Below are positions 41,566 through 49,908 of a DNA stretch of 64,000 bases, piece by piece (within the stretch, counting starts at the first letter, position 1; each line of letters starts with the position of its first letter). The notes beneath the pieces were generated by a model. The model was not told where the DNA came from and ran no database searches. It worked only from the letters and a program-made list of their open reading frames with translations. This DNA is from Eggerthella sp. (lineage in GTDB: Bacteria > Actinomycetota > Coriobacteriia > Coriobacteriales > Eggerthellaceae): NCBI GenBank assembly GCA_030540085.1, contig JAUNWY010000006.1:1-64000 (forward strand), read 5' to 3'. The position numbers and the translations under genes are program-made.

Positions 41566-42450
41566 TCAAACGCTTCTCTTAAGGCTGTCGGCGTAGTCCT
41601 GTAGGTAGTTGATGAAAGTCCAGGTGCTTTCTGTCGGGGTTCTATGCTCGGGGATACGAACGTAAAGGTAACGATGCCGCTCAACGTCTGAGGGCTGTTT
41701 CGCCGCAAAGCGATACGTGTTTTCCATTCCGGAAAGCCAGGTGAACTCGCCTGCGAAACAGCACCCCAAGCCGTTTTCGACAAGACTCATTATTTCGCTG
41801 TAAAGCTGCATTTCCATTGCAACGTAAGGGGAGAAGCCGGCTTCTTGGCACATAGCCTCACCGATAGCGCGGAATTCGCCAGGATTGCTGAATAGAAATG
41901 GCTCATCTTTCAGGTCGGCGAGCTTGATGTCCTGCGCATCGGCCAAGTCGTGGTCTGGAGGCAGAACAACGAGGATTCTTTCTTTGCCGAGGGGAATATG
42001 GTTTTCATCGTCGATTTTTACGACGGAACTCACGAGCTCCATGTCAAGAGCTCTGTTCTCAAATTGGGGTGAATTGGCGTATCCCATGCTGATGGTGATA
42101 CCAGGGTGTTTTTCGTAAAAGCCGCTAATCATAGCGCCGACATTCCCCATAGGGATATTGGTGCTGCAACGCACGCTTCTCCTATTCTTTTCCTCGTTGT
42201 CTTGGATGGTTCGTTTCGCCTCGTTCAAAATGTTGAAAGCGGCGCGTGCTTGCTCAGCAAGGTAGCGTCCGTTTTCGTTGATCACGAGTTTCTTGCCAAC
42301 GCGATCGAATAACTTTTGCCCTATTTCTTTTTCCAAGTTCCGCAGCGCGCTACTCAGCGCAGGTTGGGAGATGTGCAGGATTTCAGCTGCCTTAGACATG
42401 CTTCCGCATGACGCAATTGCCAAAAAGTACTGAAGCTGACGCGATTCCAT
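41566..42450 (-). CDS. LysR family transcriptional regulator
   Basis: A 294-residue regulator with the N-terminal winged helix (MESRQLQYFLAIASCGSMSK, AAEILHISQPALSSALRNLE) and a periplasmic-binding-like effector domain (about 90-290; ISGFYEKHPGITISMGY, GKERILVVLPPDHDLADA). GAGGGG precedes the ATG at 42450. It is convergent with the esterase and close to the MFS/esterase divergent promoter, so it probably senses the substrate of that module. It is also divergent from mdh across 231 bases, so control of mdh cannot be excluded. Confidence 0.92.
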   Translation of the reverse strand: MESRQLQYFLAIASCGSMSKAAEILHISQPALSSALRNLEKEIGQKLFDRVGKKLVINENGRYLAEQARAAFNILNEAKRTIQDNEEKNRRSVRCSTNIPMGNVGAMISGFYEKHPGITISMGYANSPQFENRALDMELVSSVVKIDDENHIPLGKERILVVLPPDHDLADAQDIKLADLKDEPFLFSNPGEFRAIGEAMCQEAGFSPYVAMEMQLYSEIMSLVENGLGCCFAGEFTWLSGMENTYRFAAKQPSDVERHRYLYVRIPEHRTPTESTWTFINYLQDYADSLKRSV

Positions 42451-42635
42451 GATCGACCCCTCTGATGTAGCCCCTCTTGCTCGGCACAGGGCCGAACCTC
42501 CCTTTTGATCTTAGCCGACAAATACGCGAATGCCCATTAGAGGTTGCATTCAAAGAGGGAAACAGCTGCCCTTATGGGTGGATGCGCGGTGTTTTTCCAT
42601 AGAGGAAATAAAGAAAGAGTAGAATAAAACAATTA

Positions 42636-42654
42636 CGTGCCGTGCGGGCACGTG
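42636..42654 (+). promoter_or_regulatory. Leader hairpin before mdh
   Basis: ACGTGCC / GGCACGT arms around GTGCG, 27 bases before the mdh start, downstream of an AT-rich TAGAAT that could be the -10 element. Possible mRNA-stabilising or regulatory hairpin. Confidence 0.4.
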
Positions 42655-42681
42655 GCGAATCCAAACCGTTCAGGAGGAATA

Positions 42682-43605
42682 ATGAGCAAGGTCACTATCG
42701 TAGGTGCAGGCAATGTTGGCGCAACCGCTGCGCACATCATCGCTTCCAAGAATCTCGCCGACGTCGTTTTGGTGGACGTGGCAGAGGGTCTGCCTCAGGG
42801 CAAGGCACTTGATATGATGCACATGCGTTCGGTGGAAAAGTTCACCGTTAAGGTAACGGGCACCAACGACTATGCGGCAACCGCCGATTCCGACATCGTG
42901 GTAATCACCGCTGGTATCGCTCGCAAGCCCGGCATGACCCGCGAAGACCTGCTTGGCGTTAACTCTGGCATCATGTCTTCCGTTATCGAGCAGGCAATGG
43001 CCGCTTCTCCGAACGCTATCTATATCTGCGTTACCAATCCGCTTGACGTTATGACCTACCTGGCTTTCAAGAAGTCCGGTCTGCCTTCCAATCGTCTTAT
43101 GGGTATGGGCGGCGTGCTCGACTCTTCCCGTTTGTCTTTTGCGGTCTGCGAAAAGCTTGGCTGCGATCCTGCTGATGTTACCGCTTGGGCGCTTGGTGCT
43201 CATGGTGAGGGCATGGTTTGCTGGCCTCGCTTTACTACCGTCAAGGGCACTCCCATTACCGAGCTTATGAGCGAAGAGGACATCGCCGAGGTTACCAAGC
43301 GCTGCACCAAGGGTGGCGCCGAGGTTGTTTCCTTCCTGAAGACGGGCTCTGCCTACTACGCCCCGGGCGCCTCCATTGCCAAGATGGTTGAGGCTATCCT
43401 CACCGATTCCAAGGAAGTACTGAGCGTTTGTGCCTACATTGACGGTCAGTACGGTCTGAACGATCTGTACATGAACATCCCCGTCCGTTTGGGCAAGGGC
43501 GGCGTTGAGGAAATCGTCGAGTTCGATCTCACTCCCGAAGAGCTGGCTGCCCTGCAGGAATCTGCTGCCAGTGTTAAGAAGGGTCTCGAGAATCTTCCCG
43601 AGTAA
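42682..43605 (+). CDS. mdh: Malate dehydrogenase
   Basis: LDH-like malate dehydrogenase that interconverts oxaloacetate and malate with NAD(H). The start at 42682 follows AGGAGG; the longer frame from 42637 has no such site. The 307-residue protein has the NAD motif VGAGNVGATAA (residues 6-16), VLVDVAEG with the Asp that favours NAD, ITAGIARKPGMTREDLL with the Arg of the substrate loop, VTNPLDVMTYLA, and the catalytic His in GAHGEGMV. The Arg and the context with fumarase genes support malate rather than lactate. It is followed by both fumarase subunits: oxaloacetate to malate to fumarate, the reductive branch of the citrate cycle used in anaerobic respiration. Confidence 0.95.
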   Translation: MSKVTIVGAGNVGATAAHIIASKNLADVVLVDVAEGLPQGKALDMMHMRSVEKFTVKVTGTNDYAATADSDIVVITAGIARKPGMTREDLLGVNSGIMSSVIEQAMAASPNAIYICVTNPLDVMTYLAFKKSGLPSNRLMGMGGVLDSSRLSFAVCEKLGCDPADVTAWALGAHGEGMVCWPRFTTVKGTPITELMSEEDIAEVTKRCTKGGAEVVSFLKTGSAYYAPGASIAKMVEAILTDSKEVLSVCAYIDGQYGLNDLYMNIPVRLGKGGVEEIVEFDLTPEELAALQESAASVKKGLENLPE

Positions 43606-43627
43606 GCAAACGTTCTAAGGTGACTAC

Positions 43628-44512
43628 ATGCTAACGGTAACCCCTGGTGATATCGAGGCGCTGCTGCTGCCCCTTATCCCGCAGCTGGCAACGCGCGTTC
43701 CCGACGATATCTTGTCGGGCTTGGTTGCTGCCCGCGAAACCGAGACCGGCGCCCGTGCTCGCATCGTATTGGACCAACTGGTGCAAAACGCTTGCGTTGC
43801 CGCAGATGACTGCGTGCCTATCTGCCAAGACACGGGTACGGTATGGGTGTGCTTGGAGGCAGGCCCTGACGTGCTGGTTCCTGGCGATGTGTTCTCTCGC
43901 GTGAACGATGCTGTTGCGAAGTCCTACATCGATGCGCGTTTGCGTAAATCGGTGGTAAAGGATGCGCTGTTCGACCGCGGCAACACGCAAGACAACACGC
44001 CGGCTTTCTGCGAGGTTCATTTTGTCGATGAGCCGGGGGTTTGCCGTTTGCATGTAATGCTGAAAGGCGGCGGCTCCGACAATGCCAGCCGCGTGGTTAT
44101 GCTCACGCCAAGTGCTGGCAAACAGGGCGTTATCGACACTGTTCTTGCCTGCGTGCGTGAAAAGGCAGCCAATGCCTGCCCTCCTTTGGTGGTGGGCGTA
44201 GGCGTGGGTGCCACGTTCGACAAGGTCGGCGGCCTGGCTAAGCGCGCTTTAATGCGTCCGCTTGGTACCGTGAACCCCAATCCCGACGCCGCTGCATTTG
44301 AGGCGGAGTTGCTTTCCGCAATCAACGCAACGGGAATCGGTGCGGGGGCGTTGGGCGGCCAAACCACGGCGTTGGGCGTATGTGTTGCTACGGCTCCGTG
44401 TCATATCGCCGCGCTTCCCGTGGCGGTGAACATGAGCTGCTCTGCCACCCGTCGCGCAACGGTCGATGTTCCCACTCATGTTGTCAAAGTGTCTGAATCG
44501 GAAGGGGAGTAG
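43628..44512 (+). CDS. Fumarate hydratase class I, alpha subunit
   Basis: [4Fe-4S] hydratase subunit of the two-subunit fumarase/L(+)-tartrate dehydratase family. The 294-residue protein carries the cluster-binding CQDTGT segment (about residue 60), CEVHFVD, KGGGSDNASRVVMLTPSAG, PPLVVGVGVGATFDKVGGLAKRALMRPLG and GIGAGALGGQTTALGVCVATAPCHIAALPVAVNMSC, spaced as in the family. The neighbouring mdh favours fumarase over tartrate dehydratase. The beta subunit follows after 2 bases. Oxygen-sensitive iron-sulfur enzymes of this type fit an anaerobe. Confidence 0.93.
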   Translation: MLTVTPGDIEALLLPLIPQLATRVPDDILSGLVAARETETGARARIVLDQLVQNACVAADDCVPICQDTGTVWVCLEAGPDVLVPGDVFSRVNDAVAKSYIDARLRKSVVKDALFDRGNTQDNTPAFCEVHFVDEPGVCRLHVMLKGGGSDNASRVVMLTPSAGKQGVIDTVLACVREKAANACPPLVVGVGVGATFDKVGGLAKRALMRPLGTVNPNPDAAAFEAELLSAINATGIGAGALGGQTTALGVCVATAPCHIAALPVAVNMSCSATRRATVDVPTHVVKVSESEGE

Positions 44513-44514
44513 TC

Positions 44515-45054
44515 ATGCCAGCTGATCCAATACGCCTTACTCTTCCCTTAAACCCTGAAGAGGCGAAAGAATTGCGTGCCGGCCAAGCTTGCTTGCTTTC
44601 CGGCCCCCTTTTCACGCTGCGCGATGCGGGCCATCAGCGTCTGCTTGCCGAAATGGGGGACAGCAAAGAGCTGCCGTATGGCTTAACGGGCCAGACCATT
44701 TTCTATGCAGGGCCAACCCCTTCGGCGGCAGGCCGCCCGTTTGGCGCCATTGGCCCTACCACCGCTTCGCGAATGGACTTTGCGGCTCCTCATCTTATGG
44801 ATTGCGGCCTTGCCGCAACGGTGGGCAAGGGGCATCGCTCTGAAGCGGTTCGTCAGGCCTGCATCGACAATGGCGCAGTGTACTTTGTGGCTGTTGGCGG
44901 CGCTGCTGCGTTTCTTGCGAAGTGCATAGAATCGTGTGAAACGTTAGCGTATGATGACTTGGGTACCGAGGCGTTGCGAAAGATTATCGTCTCTGATTTC
45001 CCCGTTTTCGTCGGTATCGACACGATGGGCGAAGACATTTACTCTCTCGACTGA
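44515..45054 (+). CDS. Fumarate hydratase class I, beta subunit
   Basis: C-terminal-domain subunit of class I fumarase, 179 residues. It shows IRLTLPLNPEEAKELRAGQ, LLSGPLFTLRDAGHQRL, IFYAGPTPSAAGRPFGAIGPTTASRMD, GKGHRSEAVRQACIDNGAVYF and VGGAAAFLA, the substrate-binding motifs of the family. Begins 2 bases after the alpha subunit. The tmk gene follows after 13 bases, so the metabolic and DNA-replication genes here are packed into one + strand run. Confidence 0.93.
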   Translation: MPADPIRLTLPLNPEEAKELRAGQACLLSGPLFTLRDAGHQRLLAEMGDSKELPYGLTGQTIFYAGPTPSAAGRPFGAIGPTTASRMDFAAPHLMDCGLAATVGKGHRSEAVRQACIDNGAVYFVAVGGAAAFLAKCIESCETLAYDDLGTEALRKIIVSDFPVFVGIDTMGEDIYSLD

Positions 45055-45067
45055 TAGGAATTAACGA

Positions 45068-45814
45068 GTGGCCACTGCGCAGGATACTACTGTCGGACCT
45101 GGAATTTTCATCACCTTTGAAGGTGGAGATGGCGCCGGCAAAACAACGCATATCACGTTTTTGGCTGAGCGCCTGCGCAAGATGGGCCATGAGGTTCTGT
45201 GCTTGCGCGAACCTGGCGGTACCGCCATTGGTGAAGCACTGCGCTCGATTGTCCTTAATCCCGAGAATTCAGCCATGTCCGATCAGGCCGAGCTGCTCAT
45301 TTACGAAGCTGCCCGTGCCCAAATCGTGAAAGAGACCATCATCCCAGCGCTTGCGCGAGGGGCGGTTGTTCTGCTTGACAGATTCTATGATTCCACGGTT
45401 GCCTATCAGGCGTATGGCCGAGGTCTTCCTGTGTCGTTCGTGCATCAGGCCAATGTGTTTGCCTGCCAAGGGGTGCATCCCTGCCGCACCATCCTGCTTA
45501 CCACAGAAGCCCCTGCCGAAGAAGGGCTCGAACGAGCCACCCATCATGGTGATGCAGACAGGCTTGAGCAGGCAGGAGCCGATTTCCATGCGCGTGTGAA
45601 TAGCGCATTCATGCGTATCGCGGCAGAAAACCCCCAGCGCATCCGCGTCGTTTCCTCTGCGGGTTCCAAGGACGAAACGGCTCGAACCATCTTCAGGGAG
45701 CTTTCCGATATCTTCAGCTGGGATGCTTCCAGCCCTGTGTGGCAGCCCGGATTCTTCGAATCTATTCTCGAGCGTAATACCGATAAAAAAGCCCAGATCA
45801 GCTTAGGTGAGTAG
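45068..45814 (+). CDS. tmk: Thymidylate kinase
   Basis: Phosphorylates dTMP to dTDP. Start GTG at 45068, weak TAGGA before it. The 248-residue protein has the P-loop EGGDGAGKTTH at about residues 18-28, the DR[YF]-type motif LLDRFYDSTVAYQAYGRGL, and LREPGGTAIGEALR. It is about 40 residues longer than E. coli Tmk, mostly in a C-terminal extension (SSPVWQPGFFESILERN). It overlaps holB by 8 bases; tmk-holB pairs are common because both serve replication. Confidence 0.93.
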   Translation: MATAQDTTVGPGIFITFEGGDGAGKTTHITFLAERLRKMGHEVLCLREPGGTAIGEALRSIVLNPENSAMSDQAELLIYEAARAQIVKETIIPALARGAVVLLDRFYDSTVAYQAYGRGLPVSFVHQANVFACQGVHPCRTILLTTEAPAEEGLERATHHGDADRLEQAGADFHARVNSAFMRIAAENPQRIRVVSSAGSKDETARTIFRELSDIFSWDASSPVWQPGFFESILERNTDKKAQISLGE

Positions 45815-46949
45815 TACGGTGGCTGATGTCTTCGACGGAGTGCTCGGTCAGCCTCGTGTGCGCGAGTTCTTTCGTGCGACGATAGCTTCGGGTCGGGTAA
45901 GCCATGCTTACTTGCTTACGGGCCCTGCCGGCTCCAACAAAACATCTGCGGCATATGCTTTTGCCCAGGCAATCCTGTGTGAAAAGAATGGCTGCGGCGA
46001 ATGCGACGATTGCGCTCGTGTGTTGCGTCGCCGTCATCCCGATGTGCACTATTACGCTCCCGAGGGCGCTCAGGGCTACTTGGTTGAGCAGATCAGGGAA
46101 ATCGTTTCCGATGTTTCGCTTGCTCCCATTCGTGCAAAGAGCAAGGTATATATCCTCGATCGCGTCGATCTTCTGGGAACTCAGGCGGCGAATGCTTTTC
46201 TGAAGACTCTTGAAGAACCAGTGCCTGGCGTGGTATTCATCCTTCTGGGCCGCACCCGCGAAGGCGTGCTTCCCACCATAGTTTCTCGCTGTCAGGTGGT
46301 TCCTTTTCGCCATATTCCTGCTCAAGAGGCGGCGGGGATCCTTTCCCAAAAGGTTGGGATAACCCCTGAGCGCGCCCGTATGGCAATCGAGGCGTGTGAT
46401 GGCTCCATTACGCAGGCTATCTCGTTTGCCAAAAGCAGCGAACGCACCGAATTCCGCGCCCGCGTAATGGAAGTCTTGGCCGGTTTGTCTGTTGCCGATG
46501 CCCGCGATGTACTTGAGTATGCTGCTGAACTCATTGAACGTGCAAAGGCCCCGCTCGATAACGTGCGAACCGAGCAAAGCGAGGAATTGGCGGAATCTGC
46601 TGATTTCCTTACGAAAACAGCCATGCGCCAAATCGAGCTGCGCCATAAACGCGCCCTTACCCAGGCAACGCGTACTTCGCTCAAGCAGATGACCGCGATT
46701 ATCCGTTCGTGGCTGCGCGATGTCCTTATGGTGGTTTCGGGCACTCCTGAGTTGATGGTGAACATCGATCAGCGTTCTGCTGTAGAAGCGGCGGCAGCCA
46801 GGGTAAACGTTGAGGGTCTGATGCGCGCATTGCGCGAAGCGTACAAGACCGACGAAGCGCTTAGTTATAATGTTTCTCCAGAAACGTGCTTGGACACGCT
46901 TCTGTTCACGATAAGAGAGGTTCTACATGGTTCGGGTAACACCTATTAA
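45807..46949 (+). CDS. holB: DNA polymerase III delta-prime-like clamp-loader subunit
   Basis: AAA+ protein of the clamp loader. The 380-residue protein has VLGQPRVREFFRATI, Walker A-type GPAGSNKTSAAYAFA, a zinc module CGECDDCARVLRRRHPD, IVSDVSLAPIRAKSKVYILDRVDLL with a DExx-like Walker B, and the sensor region NAFLKTLEEPVPG and PTIVSRCQVV. The intact P-loop with Lys is more like gamma/tau or Gram-positive delta-prime than E. coli delta-prime. Start GTG 45807 overlaps tmk; GTG at 45819 is an alternative. It overlaps ricT by 23 bases. Confidence 0.92.
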   Translation: MSSTVADVFDGVLGQPRVREFFRATIASGRVSHAYLLTGPAGSNKTSAAYAFAQAILCEKNGCGECDDCARVLRRRHPDVHYYAPEGAQGYLVEQIREIVSDVSLAPIRAKSKVYILDRVDLLGTQAANAFLKTLEEPVPGVVFILLGRTREGVLPTIVSRCQVVPFRHIPAQEAAGILSQKVGITPERARMAIEACDGSITQAISFAKSSERTEFRARVMEVLAGLSVADARDVLEYAAELIERAKAPLDNVRTEQSEELAESADFLTKTAMRQIELRHKRALTQATRTSLKQMTAIIRSWLRDVLMVVSGTPELMVNIDQRSAVEAAAARVNVEGLMRALREAYKTDEALSYNVSPETCLDTLLFTIREVLHGSGNTY

Positions 46950-48324
46950 GATGCAGGCGGGAACCAAGGTTCTCTGGTTCGACCCGGGCGACATAGACGT
47001 TAAGGCAAATGACCACGTAATCGTTAAGACGGAACGAGGAACCGAGTTCGGCACGGCAACGGCCGATATCATGGAGGTAAGCGATGAGCTTATCGCCGAT
47101 CTGAAGTCGCCGTTAAAGCCGGTTATTCGCATTGCGACGGAAGAAGACGTCCAGCGCGCAGACGAATTGGCCCAGCAGGGCGAAGAGGCGCTGGTTGTGT
47201 TCAAAGAGTTTGCCGAAGGTGCAAGCGATCAAATGCGTCCCGTTATGGTGGAGTTCCTGTTCGATGGCGACAAGGCGGTGTTCTATTTCGAGGCTGAGGA
47301 GCGCGTAGATTTTCGTGACTTGGTGCGGAAGCTTGCCGGCCATTTCCATGTGCGCGTAGACATGCGCCAGATTGGCGTGCGCGATGGGGCTCGTTTGGTG
47401 GGTGGCTTGGGCCATTGCGGCCAAGAGCTCTGCTGCAAGCGTTTGGGCGGAGAGTTTTCTCCTGTTTCCATCCGTATGGCAAAGGAGCAGAATCTGTCGC
47501 TCAACCCTCAGAAGATATCGGGATGCTGCGGTAGGCTCATGTGCTGTCTGCGCTACGAGTATGAAACCTATAAAGAGGTTAATTCCCGTGCCCCCAAGCA
47601 TGGCGCAAAGGTTGAGGTGCCTGGCGGTGTCGCCCGTGTAACGGAAATCAACGTTCCATTGGAGCGCGTCACCCTTCAGCTGGAAGACGGCAAATCCATC
47701 AAGGTTCCGCTTTCGGAAATGGAATACAACGGCGAAGGGAAACGCCCCACTGGTGTATCCGAGGAAGTGTTCGAGAAGTACGCTTCTCCCGATCCCCTCG
47801 ACGTATTCGGCACCACAACCTTCGAAGTTACCTCGTTCAGCGGCAATGAAAAGCTCGCTGATAACGAGTCGCGTAAAGCTCGCAAGAGCGAGCGTGAAAA
47901 GGAAGACGCCCATCGCAAGCCCCGCCGCCGTCGTAGCCGCAGCGGTTCATCGGGTACCGAGGGCCAATCCGCCAACAAGGGCGAAGGCTCTCAGGATCAG
48001 AAGAAATCTGCTTCTCAGAAAAAGAACGAGGGTCAGTCGCGTCGCTCGCGCCGTGGCTCAGGCAAGGGAAGCAAGCCTCAGCAGCAGGGCAAGCAAGGTC
48101 AGCAGAACCAGCGCAGTGAAGAGCGCAAGAAAAGCAATTCCGACCAGGGTGCAAAGCGTCCCGGCCATAAATCTTCGGGTGTGCGCAATGCGCCCCGAAA
48201 GCAACAAGGGGAGCATACGGCCAACGGTTCAAATGCCGGCAAGCAGGGCGAAGTAGCCCATCGCAAGCCCCGTCGCCGCCGTCGTAAGGCTCAGGGGGAA
48301 GGCAGCACGAATGAACAACAATGA
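46927..48324 (+). CDS. ricT: PSP1/RicT (YaaT) family protein with long basic tail
   Basis: PSP1-domain protein; in Bacillus, RicT with RicA and RicF carries Fe-S clusters and supports RNase Y function. Residues 1-290 form the PSP1 core with GTEFGTATADIMEV, GVRDGARLVGGLGHCGQELCC and the second Cys motif SGCCGRLMCCLRYE, the known cluster ligands. The last 165 residues are disordered and rich in Lys, Arg, Gln, Ser and Gly, with HRKPRRRR occurring twice (start and end). Such a tail is absent from Bacillus RicT and suggests RNA binding. Position after holB is the usual one. It overlaps pncB by 14 bases. Confidence 0.92.
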   Translation: MVRVTPIKMQAGTKVLWFDPGDIDVKANDHVIVKTERGTEFGTATADIMEVSDELIADLKSPLKPVIRIATEEDVQRADELAQQGEEALVVFKEFAEGASDQMRPVMVEFLFDGDKAVFYFEAEERVDFRDLVRKLAGHFHVRVDMRQIGVRDGARLVGGLGHCGQELCCKRLGGEFSPVSIRMAKEQNLSLNPQKISGCCGRLMCCLRYEYETYKEVNSRAPKHGAKVEVPGGVARVTEINVPLERVTLQLEDGKSIKVPLSEMEYNGEGKRPTGVSEEVFEKYASPDPLDVFGTTTFEVTSFSGNEKLADNESRKARKSEREKEDAHRKPRRRRSRSGSSGTEGQSANKGEGSQDQKKSASQKKNEGQSRRSRRGSGKGSKPQQQGKQGQQNQRSEERKKSNSDQGAKRPGHKSSGVRNAPRKQQGEHTANGSNAGKQGEVAHRKPRRRRRKAQGEGSTNEQQ

Positions 48325-49765
48325 TGACTATGCTCTTTTAACGGACCTGTATCAGATAACCATGGCCCAGGGCTACTGGGCCTGTGGAAAGCTCGAAGAG
48401 GAGGGGTGCTTCCATATCTTCTTCCGCGAGCCTCCTTTCAAGGGCGGATACGCTATTGCCAGCGGCATGGATCATATTGCCGAAGTGGTAGAAAACTTCT
48501 CGTTCTCTGATGAAAGCGTGGAGTATCTTGCCTCTATCGATGCGCCAGGTGGCGGGAAGCTGTTTAATCCGAACTTTCTTGAGTACCTGCGCACGCTTGA
48601 GCTTACTGTCGAGATCGATGCCGTACGTGAGGGCACGGTGGTGTTCCCGAACGATCCTATCGTTCGCGTAACCGGTCCTATCGTCCAGTGCCAGCTTCTG
48701 GAAACGCAGCTGCTGAACTGCGTGAATTTTGAAACGCTCGCCGCAACCAAGGCAGCGCGTGTTTGTCTTGCCGCTGAAACTCCCGTGGCTGAATTCGGTT
48801 TGCGTCGCGCCCAGGGCGAATCGGGCGGCATGCGTGCTTCTCGCGCATGCATCGTGGGCGGCTGTGCTTCCACCTCGAACGTGCTTGCCGGCCGTGAGTA
48901 CGGTTTGCCGGTTTCGGGCACCCATGCGCATGCGTGGGTTATGGCGTTTGACGATGAGCTTGAGGCGTTTCGTGCGTATGCCAAAGAATTTCCTACGAAC
49001 TGCGTATTGCTCGTAGACACCTACGATGTTACCCAAGGCATGAAAAATGCCATTACCGTGGGTCTTGAGATGAAAGCGCGCGGCGAGCACCTGGCGGGCA
49101 TCCGCATCGACTCAGGCGATTTGGCGTGGAACGCCAAGCAGGCTCGTGCCATGCTCGACGAGGCGGGCCTTACCGATACCGGCGTGGTTCTTTCGAATGA
49201 TTTGGATGAATTTGCCATCAAATCCATCCGCGATTCGGGTGCCGAAGTTGCTTCTTGGGGCGTGGGTACCAAGTTGGTTACCGCTTATGATCAGCCAGCG
49301 CTCGGCGGTGTGTATAAGCTGGCGGCAAAGCGCATGAAGGGTGGCGAATGGGAACCCTGCGTCAAGGTTACGGGGCAGAGCTCCAAGCAAACTGTTCCCG
49401 GAATCCTTGATGTTCGTCGCTATTTCCACGAATCGGGAACTATTGCGGGGGACATGGTTTTTGATGTTCTGTATCCTGTTTCAAGCGAACGCATCGTTGA
49501 CCCTGCAGACGAGTTGCGCCAAAAAGATCTTTCTGGTCTTCGTTACGAAACGCTTCTCGAGCCGCTTGCTCGTGCGGGCAAGGTTGTGCTCGATGCCGAG
49601 GCACGTGACGCTATGGTTGCACGAGATCGCTGCCGGGAGCAGCTTGCTTTGCTCGACGAAAGCCAGAAGCGCATTGTCAACCCGCATTCTTATCCAGTCG
49701 GTTTGGAGCACTCCCTGTTCTACCGTCGACGCGATTTGATCTCGCGCCTTTTGGGGCTTTCGTAA
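48311..49765 (+). CDS. pncB: Nicotinate phosphoribosyltransferase
   Basis: NAD salvage enzyme that joins nicotinate and PRPP. The 484-residue protein begins LLTDLYQITMAQGYWACGK, the family start. It has FREPPFKGGYAIASG, EFGLRRAQGESGGMRASRACIVGGCASTSNVLAG, PVSGTHAHAWVM with the phosphorylated-His region, IRIDSGDLAWNAKQAR, VVLSNDLDEF, and WGVGTKLVTAYDQPALGGVYKL. The length fits the short bacterial type close to Enterococcus and human enzymes. It starts inside the end of ricT, with GGGGAAGG as Shine-Dalgarno. Confidence 0.95.
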   Translation: MNNNDDYALLTDLYQITMAQGYWACGKLEEEGCFHIFFREPPFKGGYAIASGMDHIAEVVENFSFSDESVEYLASIDAPGGGKLFNPNFLEYLRTLELTVEIDAVREGTVVFPNDPIVRVTGPIVQCQLLETQLLNCVNFETLAATKAARVCLAAETPVAEFGLRRAQGESGGMRASRACIVGGCASTSNVLAGREYGLPVSGTHAHAWVMAFDDELEAFRAYAKEFPTNCVLLVDTYDVTQGMKNAITVGLEMKARGEHLAGIRIDSGDLAWNAKQARAMLDEAGLTDTGVVLSNDLDEFAIKSIRDSGAEVASWGVGTKLVTAYDQPALGGVYKLAAKRMKGGEWEPCVKVTGQSSKQTVPGILDVRRYFHESGTIAGDMVFDVLYPVSSERIVDPADELRQKDLSGLRYETLLEPLARAGKVVLDAEARDAMVARDRCREQLALLDESQKRIVNPHSYPVGLEHSLFYRRRDLISRLLGLS

Positions 49766-49908
49766 AATCCCAATAGCGTTTGATATCGTCTTGCCCTGCA
49801 AATTTCCTGTTGCTGGGGCGATCCGGAAATAGCCAGCAGGTGTTGAGCCTAGCTGCGATAAGGCAGCTGCGCTTCGGCGCGTTGCCTTTGTGAAAGGAGC
49901 CATGCCGA

